A stretch of DNA of 64,000 nucleotides from Eopsaltria australis (taxonomy: Eukaryota; Chordata; Aves; Passeriformes; Petroicidae), in contig JAVTVJ010000469.1 of NCBI GenBank assembly GCA_034509425.1, positions 496,001 through 560,000 on the forward strand. The letters are read 5' to 3'. Every line of letters starts with the position of its first letter. Within the stretch, counting starts at the first letter, position 1. A model generated the notes under the pieces. It was not told the DNA's origin and did no database searches. It was given only the letters and a program-made list of their open reading frames with translations. This document shows positions 49,102 to 62,300 of the stretch, piece after piece. The translations under genes and the position numbers were made by a program.

Positions 49102-52100
49102 GAAGGAAAAAGAATGATGATTTTCATAAACAGCAAGTAAACTGTGTTAGTGGCAAGTGTAATAGGTCTGCCCCAGGAATGATGGCACTCTTCCTCCAGG
49201 GGCCATGCATCAAGAACATGAACTGAAAGCCAAGGGAAGTTTTGGAAAAGCTCAGAAAAACAGTTAGGTGTGCTTCTTTACTCTTTAAAACTTTAAGACC
49301 TGATTTCATCTCAATAACAAGGGCAATCCTGCATTAATCCAAGAGGCTCAATAGCATCCCTTTGGATTTGAGTTCTTGAAAGAATATTCTTCAAATGAGA
49401 AGGAAGCCTGGGGAGTCTCCAGCTACCTGTTACTCAAATAAAATATCAAGGCAAAATATGTGGCCAGTAACTATCTACAGGGAAAAAAGATTTTATCTGA
49501 TCTAAAAGGTTCTTTATTAGAGCATATGGAGTCAAACCCCAATTTCCCATATTTTAACCAATTCAAAGCAGAATGTAGTACCAAACACTGCAGTAAATTT
49601 ACCAGGATTCACTATATAAAGGACTCATTCTGATTCTACTTTCCCTCACAGATTTATCATTGGGTTTTCTGATCTTTCTCAACAAGTGTGTGTATCTCCT
49701 AAAAACATTTATATTTAGCATTATCAGTTGCCTGCTCTCACTGTTTAAGACAGACTGCCTTTGAGGGCTCTTCTGACTCTACATGGTTTTGGCTACAGCA
49801 TTCTGTTAAACAGCTGTGAGAATTCAGTGTTCAAGACATTTACTAGAGTCATAACTCTTAATTACCCTTCATGTTCTTAAATTTGATTTTTTCTGCACAC
49901 TCACTTTTGCTCATTATCCACAATTTCATGAAAATGTTTCTCTAGCAGCATCATTGGATATAACTTCCTCTGGAACTACTTTATCTTCCCTTCACAAAGC
50001 CCACACAGTCAGTTCAAAGCTGTGAACAGAGGGAAAAAACATCCAGCTAGAAACATTTGTGTAAGCTAAACACTTTATGAATTGGGAGATAAGAATTATC
50101 TATTTCAGGAACAGCAATTAAATGACTACTACCTGAGACCTACTCACAGCATCTCTGCCAGAGCTCCTTATGTCCACGACGCTGCTGCTCTCCAGATGCA
50201 CATGAGCATCTCACCCTACACATCATTTTCCTTCCTCTGATTTGGTTGTTGGGATGAGTTCCACAAGCACCCACTGCTCTGGATTTAGGGATGTCCCCAA
50301 AACACTCATGTGGGAAAATAACTGTTGGAACTGAATCCTACTGTGCTCTCTCTTCTGCCAAAATAAAAGTGCAGCCAGCTACCATACATGTCTGCTGAGT
50401 ACTAGGAGACACTGATATCTCTCACAAGCACGTTTTGTATTTAATCTTTGGGGTTTTTAATCTTCTTGCTTGCACTTTTAATAACTGATAATGCAACATC
50501 CCTCACTGTGGTTGGGTGAGCGAGTGATGGCACTGCTGGTCTGCCACAGTACCCATCATCACAGCATATATGATACATTTGGCTTTACCCAATCCTAAGG
50601 ACGAATGAGAATTATTAATAGCTTAGTCTGCAACCTCTTTTTACTCATTTATTTGTTTGTTCTTGAAGTTGCCAGGGTTTCCCATAGACTCTGGAGAGCA
50701 GCACTCATCACAGGGAATAGAAAATCAATAGATTCAGGCACAGCTATAATCAGAGAACAGAAAAGCAATTTGCCTCGTTGGAGTTCAAGTCCTTGGGATC
50801 CTCTGTGTTGTGAAACCACACAGGCTGAGGTTTGCACCCCTTAGCTGAAGGTGGTCCAGTTTCAGGTGAGGAGCAGAGCAGGGCTATTGTCCATGCTCTT
50901 ATGGATGGAGCATGAATCTGGTACTACTCCCAGCACTTCCCCAAATGCTGGGGTGAACTTAGATTCCTCCTGTTCTATTTTCTGCTAAATTATTACTCAG
51001 AATATCCATGGGAACCATATTTTTGCACTGAACACAATGCTGGGAGTGTTTGGACACGTCTGGGGAAAGGGAGTCTTAGGCAACACAAGTCTCCAGACTA
51101 TGTATTCAAAGTACATGAGGTGGCTGACAGTCACTTCAGGCATGAGGACAGCTCTGTTGATGGACATCAGCAAAACCTGGGGTAGCAAGGGAGTTCCTCT
51201 GAGCAGTCCCCAGTAACCAGGCAGGTCAGGGAGAAGCAGATGAAACTATGCTCCTGTTCCAATGCATACTTTTCCACCTGAAGTATAGGTTAGATGTGTT
51301 GGATTCTGCCCCATGTGCACAGACACCTGCAGTTTTAATTAAAAGGTTTCTGGTGTTGCATACATATGCAAAGGAGTGTGAACATGTCACACTCACATAT
51401 GGTAATGCTGCTGATGAATCATGCTTGTGTCACAGCTCAACGTGGTGAGAGCATCACCGAGACTTTTCTTCCCTGCCCCAGGGTGAAATGGGCTGGGAGG
51501 AGTCCAGCATGTAATTTTTCATTTGTAAAGTAAAATTTCTCTGCCATCTATATAGGAAAAGGACAGAGATGTCACAAATTGCAGCAAATGGCAATGCTGT
51601 GGCCAGAGCCTTCAGTCAGTTAGAGAAAGAAGGAAAGTTTTTCTTAACATGATTTTGCCTTTTGCAAGCTCTTTCCAGCACCTGGTTCTTGACTTGACAC
51701 AATGACACACAGTCCTGAGAACAGGAAAAAAACACTCAAGAAAAGAACAGTGGTATAAAACAAGAGCCAAAGTCTCCTATGTGACATCAACCCTGCATGC
51801 CACCTGCAGGCATCTAACAACCTCCTGGGACAGCTGAGGAGGCTGAGGATGTATTTGCTTACATGGGATGGGGACAGGGGCTCCCTGGCCCCACTGAAGA
51901 CAAAGGCAAAATACCAAGTGACTTTTGAGGACGCACATATTTTGCAGGATGAATTGCCTCAGAAATGGCTGCATTTGGTGGGAGAGGAAATTCTAAAAGT
52001 CAGAAAAACGCTCAGCAATCTGGAAGTGGATTGACTATTGACTAATGCGAGACTAGAGAAATGTGAAATAATGAGACAATAGCCAAAAATAACCACAGTG

Positions 52101-53438
52101 ACCACAATCTTCAAGGAAACTCAAATTATGACACTAAATAGCATTCACAGCAAAGTGACACACTGCAGCAGGCTCTGCAGATGCCAGACACGATCTGGCA
52201 CATCACTGAATCACACTGACCCTATGTCAACACTCTGATCACCCAGAGAACTCCTCAGCATTGCTCTTCTTCCAATATAAAATAAGTTTCCCTACATGGA
52301 GCTCAGAGGGCCAACGCAAAAGTAGCAGAGCATAAAGCCACTCACGGCAGCTCACAGCAGATGCTTTGAGTAGCACAGGGGTTTGAGCAGTTGTGTTTTA
52401 CTGTGCACAGCACAACAGAGATTTTGCTTTCCTCTACAAAGCCACTCTCCTCTGGCTCCCCTTTGAAATCGCTGCTTGACTCATACTGGAAGGGCTCACT
52501 GAAAGCAGGTCTGAGCATTTGCTGACCAGATGCAGCATCTTCCTTCCAGCAATACAGAACAGTGTTAACCTGCATAAGTGCCAAAGAGAGGGCTGCTAGT
52601 GGTATCCTTGTCCTGGGAGCCCCATGGCAAGGAAGATGCTACGCATACTCTGGAGCTCTTGATCAGAAATGGATTGATACTTCAAAGCCCCTCAGCATAC
52701 TACTCCTATGTGCCATCGGCACTGGAATCAAAGCTGAGAAAGATTTTTTTATTTCTTCCCATGCTGCCACTTGTACTGTCCTCAGAAGCAGATTTTACTG
52801 TCACATTTGATTTCACAAACACTATGCAGGCCTCTCTTCAGCGAGCCACAAACTTGGCAGCATCCTGCAGATGGCATGGGAAAAGCAGCCCCAGCTCAGT
52901 GGTGCTTTTGTAATAATTAATGGACACAGAGGTCTCCCACCTCCTTCACCCTCCATCCCTCCCTCCCATCTCCATCAAGCTCAGCACTGAAAGGACTTCA
53001 GTGGCCATGGCTGTCACCATCACTTCAGCCCTGTAATATGTGCTAGCACGAAGGTAGCTGAGCCACCACGGACTAGCTGAAAGCCCCAGACTAGCTGAAA
53101 AGGTCCAGGGGAGATTAGGAGCAAGCAAGATCCAGAAAATTGTTAGAAAAATTAATGAAATAATATTTCAAAGATTGAATGTGAAGAACCCAAAGTTCTA
53201 TGACTCAGGATGTCCCTGGAAGCAGACAACAGGGAAACTCATATGCATTATTTTCAAGTTTGTCCCCAACAAATTGGCTACTGGTACAGGTAGGATGCTG
53301 AGGAGGCAGGCACCTCAGGCAGACCTACAGTGCCTTCTCCTCTGTTCATTTTCTTCTCTCTTGCATCACTGCATCTTCTGTGCTTCTCAGACTTCCATTA
53401 TTCCCAGATATTTAGCATACAGTAAAAGCTCTTCTCAG

Positions 53439-53500
53439 ACTTATCTTCCACACTGTCACTCTAATAAGGCTATCTTCCGCACTGTCACTTCAATAAGCTT
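53439..53500. repeat. Two-copy ~30-bp tandem duplication
   Basis: Two adjacent copies share TCTTCC(A/G)CACTGTCACT and end in AATAAG, with few differences. A small local duplication with no known role. Confidence 0.6.
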
Positions 53501-56500
53501 GACTTCTGAACTTGCTCCTCTACCCTCTTCATCTGGCCAGCATAAATCTTACCTTTCAAGCACAATGCTATTCCCTCCACCCTCTTCTGTCATGCTTGTG
53601 CTGAAGGCTGGGCCAGTAACATCAATCCCAGTTCTTGCTGGTGTTTTCACTCCCTTGTCCCATCCTGTTACCTTCTGCTTGTCTCTGGTTGGACTCAGTC
53701 TGGTAGGGTTCACTCTGCTCAGTGTTACTTCCACCTGTATGTAGTGGTACACGGAAGCTAGAAGTCATCATGGGTTCATAAAGCCGCAATTAGATACATT
53801 TGTAGAAAAAAAAACCCTCAAGGTTGTTCCTACAGGGACAGGGACCCACTCTTAGTTCAGCAAGGCCACTTGAGGCAAAACTTGCAGGTTGGGAGAATCC
53901 TTAGATCTGCATGGTTGCACACTTCCCCTCCTTGTCACTCTCCTCCTTCCCAGGCATTCATTTCCAGCCATTGCTCTCATCCAGTAGAGCCCTTATTATC
54001 TTCCTGGGCTCTTTTATTGTCCTGTCACAAACACTCGTCCAGGTGAAACAGGACTAACACAACACATCTGACAAGTACCACACTGCAAATTGGCTACACA
54101 CCCAAAAGCATAAACCCACACAATTTTTCATCCAGAAACATCTACAGTGCTGGGAAAGGCCTGCCTGGTACAATACACTTAATAAGATTAACTTCAAGTA
54201 CTCATAACCATATCTGAATCATTGTGCTCATTAGGCGTAGGCAGCTCTAACCTTCACATTCTTCCTATACCCAAGAGCCACATGGCCACAAACACATCCC
54301 TGTTGGCATGGAAATTACAGAGTATTGTGTGTTTCTCTGTATCCTGTCTGATACAGGGCACATTCCACTCTCCTAACAGAGTAGAAGGACATCTGAGTCA
54401 GCTTTGCAGGAACACTCCTTTGATTGCTGTGAGTTTTTCTGGCTAAAAGATTGGCTCAGCCAGTCAGAGATTTCCATGCAGATCCCTATAAACCCTGCAG
54501 AAAACTGGGATTGTCCCAAAAGTCCTCCCAAAAACATGAGCTCATGAAATCTGCAGCAGAGACAACTGGCTACTCTTGTGACTTTCTGCTTGGAAGAAGT
54601 TGTTCAATGAAGTTTGTGAGTGCTAAAAGGAAAGCTTTTCAGCTCCCTTACAGCTGCCACAGGAACAGCTTGGGGAGCTACCATAGCTACTACCTCTCCT
54701 GGACTGCTGCAGCTCCCAATCCATCCATTTTCTGCCTTGGACAGAAATGAAAGGACAAGCAGGCAACCAGCCTGTGTGTGGTACCTGTGTACCCACAATG
54801 TAGTCTGCTAGAGCTGTGCATTCAATACAAAAATATTCAGGCATTCCCCACAGACAAAAAAAGTCTGCGGCACTCAGATAATCGCTCACCTGATCCCAGT
54901 TTGTTAAGGCGAGGTGGATGAATGGCTTCTTGGAGACTGCACTGTCATCAGTGACCAAAAAGAGCATTAGGGTATGCCTGTATCAGGACATGAGCCTGGC
55001 TTAGGTCTGTCCTCTGTGCCAAGGCCAACTGGCACAGAACAACCCCTGACCTTTTAAACCTGCTTTGTCTCCAAACATGACAGACCTTGCTGACTTCTGA
55101 GCCATCCCCAGAAGATGCCTGGGAAGATCCAGGCCAAACCATGACAAGAACTGTACAAACATAAGGTAGGATTGATGACAGTGATCCATGGATGAGGATT
55201 GTCCCCACTCCTTAGTACTAGTAGGGAAAATCTTTTGGGAACAGCTTAGACAGTCAACTTTAGCTCCATTTCAGGAAAGGTGCCCTGTCCTCTCTGCACA
55301 CCTTGCCCTGCACTTCCTTCTGCTCCGTGCACACAGGATTTTGTTCTGAGCAGGTACAGCAGGCACTGCACAGACCCTCAGACTGATGGCATGGCAGCAC
55401 AAGGAAATAAAATGTGACCTGAAATAAAAATGATCATTCATATTTCACTAAGTGTCTAAATTTTAATTTTCCATTAACCTTTACTAATGGCCCTATTAAC
55501 TCAAAAATTCTAAGCAGACATCTAGGACTAATTACTCTGATAAAATTCAATATTAAAGCATAAGCCCAGTTTTAACTTCTGTCTTGTAGGTCCATTTTAT
55601 AAACCATTAGCATTGCTATCCACTCATTGAACAGAGCAGCCCTACCACTAGAAAGAAATGATCATCAGAAATCTGCTGTATCAGTAGAAGTTTTACCCCA
55701 ACTCTGCAGAGTTGCTCTTGCTGAGGGGATCGCTCTTCAGGGCATGCTGCTATTCCCCTTGCTTTGTCTGTGAGAAGCTTGCCCTGGCCTGGCTAACACC
55801 TGACACAGCCTCCCCCATGCAAATCCACCACCTGCACTGCTTAGTGCAGACGCAGAAGATTGAATTGCTGCACGTTTTCAGGACCCTACCCCGGGATAGA
55901 TGGACAGCAGTACTTCTGCAGGCATGCTCAGCAGTCTGGCCTGTCCTGTGCTTGCAGTCTAAATGCACAGGGCTGAACAAAGCCTGCAATTAGCAGCAAT
56001 TCAGACTCGTGGAAGGGCCCCTGAGAAAGCCAAGGAATCTGAATCAGGTTACAGGTGCCACCACTGCTGGTCTTGGAGCAAACCAGGGTTTAGACTTGAG
56101 CTGTACACTCCTGGTGAGAGGGCTGTGTGTGAGGGGAGCTGCAGTGCCTGGCAAGCAGGCACGCTGGCGGGGGCAGCACTGCAGCAGCTTCAGCACATGC
56201 TGGAGCTCACTGCAGCTGTGCCACTCTGCAGCTTTTGGACAAACATTTGTTAGAGATGTGGGAGAGACTTGGCAGCACAGCTCAGCTCAGCTGCCTGGGG
56301 AACAGCAGGGCTAGCATCGCTGTCATCAGAAGTCCAGGAGGAATCTGTCAGCCATTTGAAATGCCTCTGGCATAAAGGCTGGCCGGCTTGGGTTACACCA
56401 GCAGCATCACTTCCAGCTTGAGGCAAACCTTTTGGCTGCAATTCATGAAATCCACATGCTCTGAAGCAAGACCCTGAGTGATGTTACCAAACCAAGGTGC

Positions 56501-58769
56501 CATCACCAGCTCACGGTCTCTTCCAGAGCCGCTTGGTTGCCCTGCAGAAGCAACAGCTGAACAGAGCAAGCATCCAGGACAGCAAGCAGGCAGGCAAGAC
56601 GAGGCATGATGCTGCAGCAGGACGCCCTTCCATTAGCATGGTACCCACGCACCGCAGGCACTGACTCACAGGCAGCACAGCCAAAGCCTGGCTGATTTCT
56701 CCCCAAAGTCATGTGAACTGGGTGGACCATGAGTACAGTGTCTCACAACCACTTGCACAGGTAAATCAAGGCTGGCTGGCTAACCAGCACACCGTGAGTA
56801 ATCTCTAGATCCTTCAAGGCCTCCCAATACAAACAGTTGGTAACTCTGTCCCCTGGCTGTACCACAAATACTAATTGTGTTCTTGGACTCCCTTATAACA
56901 ACTGGCTTCTTTTTTCCCCCTCTGAGCTCCCAACCTGCAGCTTTTTTGTTCACTGGCAAGTGTGAAGTCAAACAAAAGGAGGTATTCAGCAACTTCAAAA
57001 TTACTTATAAATTACTCTTAAATATGATTTGCTCAATGAGGACAGCTGGGTGGATTGGAAGATCCTAACAGTAGTCTTTGTGTTCAATTTATTGCTGAAA
57101 ATACCCTCATAACATTTACTAACAGGAACATGTTGCCTTTGTGATAGTATGCTTGTAGCTGTGGGGACTTTAACCTCAGAATTAACACTCTGTGGACAAT
57201 GGGGGACTCCAAGACAAGCTGCCAAAATGGTATTATGACACTGGGCAGCTGTGCCACTGAAAACTGCCCACTTCAAAGCCTTAGTGGATTTATGGACGGA
57301 ATACATTCACTTGCAGGCTGAGCCTCTCAAATTGACAATAGGCATTTCACACACAGACAGACAGCATTGTGCCAGGAGGACATAACAGGTAAGGGCACCT
57401 CACTGCCCTGGCAGGCAGAGACCAGCCACAAGCCCTGCACTACAGATTCTGCTCTAGGAAGAGCTGTGAGAGCACCTGATATTCTCCATAAGCCAGAGAT
57501 TCAGGGTCTGGTAACTGGCTGGGGCATTCAGCAGTCACTGTTTGGATTCTCCTTAATGCAGAAAGAGATAGCAGAGGGATACCTGGCCTCTGCTCCTTTC
57601 CAAAAATGGGCCAGAGTAATTCCCCATTTGCTTGGGGAAAAGTGTCATCTCAGTGCTTGGGTATAAAGTGTCTCCTTTGACTAGGGAGGTCACTGTAACA
57701 GCAGAACAGCTGTAACTTCCCAGAGAGATCATCTCAACATCCAGATGCCTCCTTCAGCAGGCAGCTAAGAAGCTGTTTGGAGTCAGAAGTGTGGGACAGG
57801 ATTTCCATCAGGATGGTCCTAAACCATACTTCTCCCACAGACAAGGCTGAGTAACATCACCAACTTTAAACTTCTTCTGTCTCCCACCAGCCTCTTGTCC
57901 ATAGGGCATGAAAGGGTTAAAGATACCACTCAACTCATTACTATCATGGAAAAACTTTGTTCCAAATTTTCCATTTCATGCTGCTAGAAAACCAACAATC
58001 TTGGAATACCTTGTATTAACAAGGCAGTTCTACAGGGCAACCTGCATTTGTTTTTAAGTCCACTGGTTATCCAAGTTGTCAACTAATGGTCAACAGACAG
58101 ACAAATTCTACTGCTCTTGGAGCACAGGTATTCCTGCAAGCGTTAAACAAGATGCTAATGACGAAATCTGCAGGCTTAATGCCAAGCATTAATTTACCTG
58201 AATCCCATCCTACATGAAGATCAGAGCCAAGAGGGCATATGCATTTCTTGCAGCATGTTTAAGAAGTGGAGAGTGAGAAATAGAGCATAAGGCAAAAATG
58301 GCAGCAGAGGATCCCCTCCTGCACTTTTCCAGGGCATGGCTGTCTAACTGTGCTCACTTGCATCGTTATTTACATGTCCTTTTCCCCTTGTACTCCTTGG
58401 ACTGAAGGAAGGAAGGACGTTTCATAGGAAGGAAGGACTGGCGTGGCTGTACTGAGACAGGACCACACTGCTTCCCCCACCATGCTGCTCCTTTCTACAG
58501 GGGAGGGAAAGAGTAGGAAATTTACATTTTCTCTCTCATCTTAGTTAGCAGTAAGGGGATGAAGTTAACCCCAGTCCAGCTCTGATTTCAAACAGGGTTA
58601 GTGTCCAAAGCTGAAGCAGGTTGCTCAGGGCTGCAGTAAGTTGTGAAAATCTCCAGGGTCAGAAATGCCCCAACCCCTCAGGCCCTGTTTCCTGTCAGAA
58701 CAATCTCAGGGAGAAAATTATTTTCCTTTATGTTCAGTCAGAATTTAGCATGCTGCAACTGTCTGCACC

Positions 58770-59396
58770 TGGAATGGGGCAGTACTCAGCATCAGTCCAG
58801 ACTGGTGGATGAACGGATTGAGAGCAGTCCTGCAGAGACAGACTTGGGGGGTATCGGTGGACAAAAAAATTGGACATGACCCAGCAACATGTACTTGCAG
58901 CCTAGAAAGCCAATAGCGGTCCTTGGCTGCATCAAAAAAATTATGGCGAGCAGGTCAAAGGAAGTGATTCTTCAGCTCTGCTCTCATGAGACCCCCTTGG
59001 AGCACTGCATCTGGAGTTCTGGAGTCTTCAGAAAGACCACAGCGGCTTCACAAGAGGCCACAAAAAAAGATCCAAGGGCTGTAATACTTCTGTGAAGACA
59101 GGCTGAGAGAGTTGGGGTTGCTCAGTCTGGAAATGAGAAGACTCCGGGGAGACCTTACAACACATAAAGAGGGTTTATAAGAAAGAGAGACTTTTTACCT
59201 CGCACTGTAGTGATGGGACGTGGGCACTGGTTTCAAACTAAAAGAGAGTAGGTTAAGATTGGATATAAGGATGAAATTCTTCCCTGTGAAAGTGGTGAGT
59301 CACTGGCACAAGTTGCTCAAAGAAGCCGTGGATGCCCCATCCCTGGAAGTGTCCAAGGACGAGCTGGGTGGGGATTTGGGCAGGCTGGTCTAGTGA
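58770..59396 (+). repeat. CR1 LINE fragment in LUZP1 5' intron
   Basis: Contains ordered CR1 blocks: 'gattgagagcagtcctgcag', 'cttgcagcctagaaagccaa', 'ggctgcatcaaa', 'ggagcactgcatctggagtt', 'gacaggctgagagagttggg', 'ctccggggagacctta', 'gatataaggatgaaattctt' and 'catccctggaagtgtccaag'. This is the 3' end of the reverse-transcriptase ORF plus part of the 3'UTR, lacking the terminal ATTCTATG-type tail. It is antisense to LUZP1. Degenerate, so no functional ORF. Confidence 0.9.
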
Positions 59397-62300
59397 AATA
59401 CCCACCTGAATCTGATTACACCATTTCACCAGTACTGAGCAGAAGAGAACAACCTTGTCTTGATCTGCCTCACATGCAGTTGCTGCCATGCTGCCAATGC
59501 CTTGCTGAGCCTGTCCAGCTTGCTGCTGCCATTCTTGCTTTTGCAGAGAGATGCTCTGTGTGCCCCACCAGCTCACACACAGCTAGGCTCCACAGCAAGG
59601 ACTGTGCTGAACTCTCAGCCACATGTTCCAGCAGTCACAGCAGCACTAGAGGCACACAAGGCAGAGATTACTAAAAAAAGAAAAGGGAAAAAAAAAAGAA
59701 AAAACCCAGCCAGCTCTGCAAATCAGCTCAAAGCGTAGGCAGCAGAGAAGTGAATGGAGATGATCTGTGTGTAAGGACTTGAGAGCACGTTTCTGTTGTA
59801 GGACAGCCAGAAAAAGCAGAGAATGGGGCTTGCCACTCCTGCTGCTCAGGGAGGGAAATGAGGGGCAGGTGACCCAGGCCCCAGGAGTGCCACCTGGCAA
59901 TCAGGGCAGCCAGCAGGGCACAGCTGTTCCCCTGCACTCAGCAGCTGCTGTTTCTCTGCCTGCATCTCAAGGCAGCCTCTCAGCCCAGCTCTTACACACC
60001 AGCTACCAGCAGCCTGTTTGTGGTCTGTGCTCTGCAGAGACTGCACCATAGAGAGCCTCTCCATCTTCCCAGCACTGCTGGAAAAGAGTTCCCTACCTCC
60101 ACAGCTGGTAATGCCCCACTGCAGCATTTTTCCTGCAGTCGCCTTCAAACACACAATTTCACAGCTCTCCCAAAGCACTGCTGATACTTGCTGTCCCCTT
60201 CACAGCACCTCTGACAGTGGTTACAGACAAAAGGAAAATACCTATTCCAAACTGTACTTCTTGTTCCCATGCTCTGCCCGATGCAAAAAGGTAACATCCA
60301 GAGAATTCTAGAGCATATGCAGGCAGTTTACAATATACTATAACAGCCAAAACTCACAGCAACATCAACACCCACATTACACACGAGACCTTTATGCAAA
60401 GACATTAGTCACACTCAACAACATTAAAAACAATCCTGAAGAGCAGCTATACAGAATGGGATGCAGACAGAAGAGTGAGACACTTCATTAGGAATTCTCA
60501 ATTGCTTCAAGTTCAAATTCTCACCACAAAGCAGTACTAGTAGTTATTTATTATCAGCCAGGAATTATTGTTTTCCAGTAAAAACAGATGTATTTCCAAA
60601 TGATTCACACTACCTGAGAAATTAATGTTTTTGCAGCCCTGTTCCAGATCCTAGGTCAGGAATCTCCATTCTATTCCAGTAAATTCCACTAAGATATCAC
60701 ATGTAACAACAAGTTCTTGAAGAAGTTTCATCAGATTTTCCCTTTAAGGTAACCCACTGCACTCCCACGTGAGGCACAGGCACCTCAAAGGCACAAGCAG
60801 CTGAAAGTGCTGCAGTGGAATCAGATGATCAACCTTGGAGCCTCTGCAGCCTCGGAAATATATCCTGTGATTTTCAAATCAATCCAGTGGGGAAGATCCA
60901 AGCCAGTGCTGAACTTAAAGAGCCATATAATACATACAGAAGCAATTTAAATTAAAGCCATTTTGAGAATGAACAAAGAAAACGAAGTCTGACAGATTTT
61001 GCTGCAACACATTCCGAGGGTGCAGCACTGCAGCAAAAGCTGTCACTCCCATCTGTACAGAGCTGTGCTGCATGCAGCACGGGTGGCAGGGCTGATGACA
61101 CCAGGCAGCAGAGCCGTGCTCTCAGGAGTCCTTGCTGCACAGCCCAGAGCTACCTTTCTGCAAGCACTGCATTGCATGCAGCAACAGAGGAAAATGTGAA
61201 AAGTAAGCATTCAAGGTAAAGCAAAACATTCTTGAGCTAATTAAAAAGTTGCTTGAGCTTACGTTCATCATGATCAGTCATGTAAAAAGACATTTTCAGC
61301 TTAGGATGAAGCTACTGTTTTTAGAGGTCAATTAGAACACTGCAATACTTACACGGGAAGTAGGAACACAGGCCCTATCCTGTCACACAACAACATGCTC
61401 CCTCTTTTGCTCCCACACCACCTTTACCTACCTTGGCACTTGCACTTTCAGTGCAGTGTACTTGCTGTCACCTGCTTCTGCACCCTCAGGGGAGATGGGA
61501 GCAGTCAATAGGATGATGTGCTACATGTTGTCCACTGGCTCCCAGAGTGGGAGAGCTGCTGTCCTGCAGCAAAGCTGATGTGTGTCACCAGAAAGCACCT
61601 TCCTCAGCTGTCCACAGGACTGCGGTGCCATGACACAGGTCAGGCAGCCCTCTCACATCACCTGCCTACAGCCACAGATGCTTTCCTCTTCTACTGTGCA
61701 GCCTGACACATGAGCCCCAAGCTCCAGTGGTTTTGTAATATTAACCACCAAAGCCGAGTCCTACCAGGGCTAAGAAAGCCTTGGTTCTCATCTCCTGCTG
61801 CTCTGCTTCCTCAGAGGCATGTAGTGCACAATCAAGGATAGCCACAACACTACTTGCAAGGGGTCTGAATGAAATCAGTCCTGCTTCTGAGCCAAACAAT
61901 CACAAATCCAAGCAAGGAACATGGGGTTTTGTGGCAACAAAAAATCTTATTTAGATCAACGCCCCCTCCCCCCCGCTCCAGGCATCAAGTTCGCAAGTTG
62001 AAATCACAAACCTCAAAACCAGCTGAGTTAATGAGTTAATTCAATACTAAGTAAGGTTTGATACTATGGCCTGGGCAGTACAGCAGGTCAAACTATGACT
62101 TAATCTATGACTTAAAAACCAATTAGCTAAGTAAATTCAGAACTATAAATGTTTACATGCAGGGGCTTGTCCTCCCAGTACTGATTAAAAATCGTTAAAG
62201 CCTACACTTTCCCCTTTGTGACTTGAAGCAGCAAAACCACTACATTCCTTGCAAAGCAGGGCAGACAGCAAGGAGGAGTGATGAGGAAGTTTCCACACTT

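Noticed and set aside
53175..53744. 189-codon + strand ORF
   Set aside because: Low-complexity Ser/Leu/Pro-rich product, partly built from a 30-bp duplication, with an opposing open frame. No promoter, splice sites or homology recognised.
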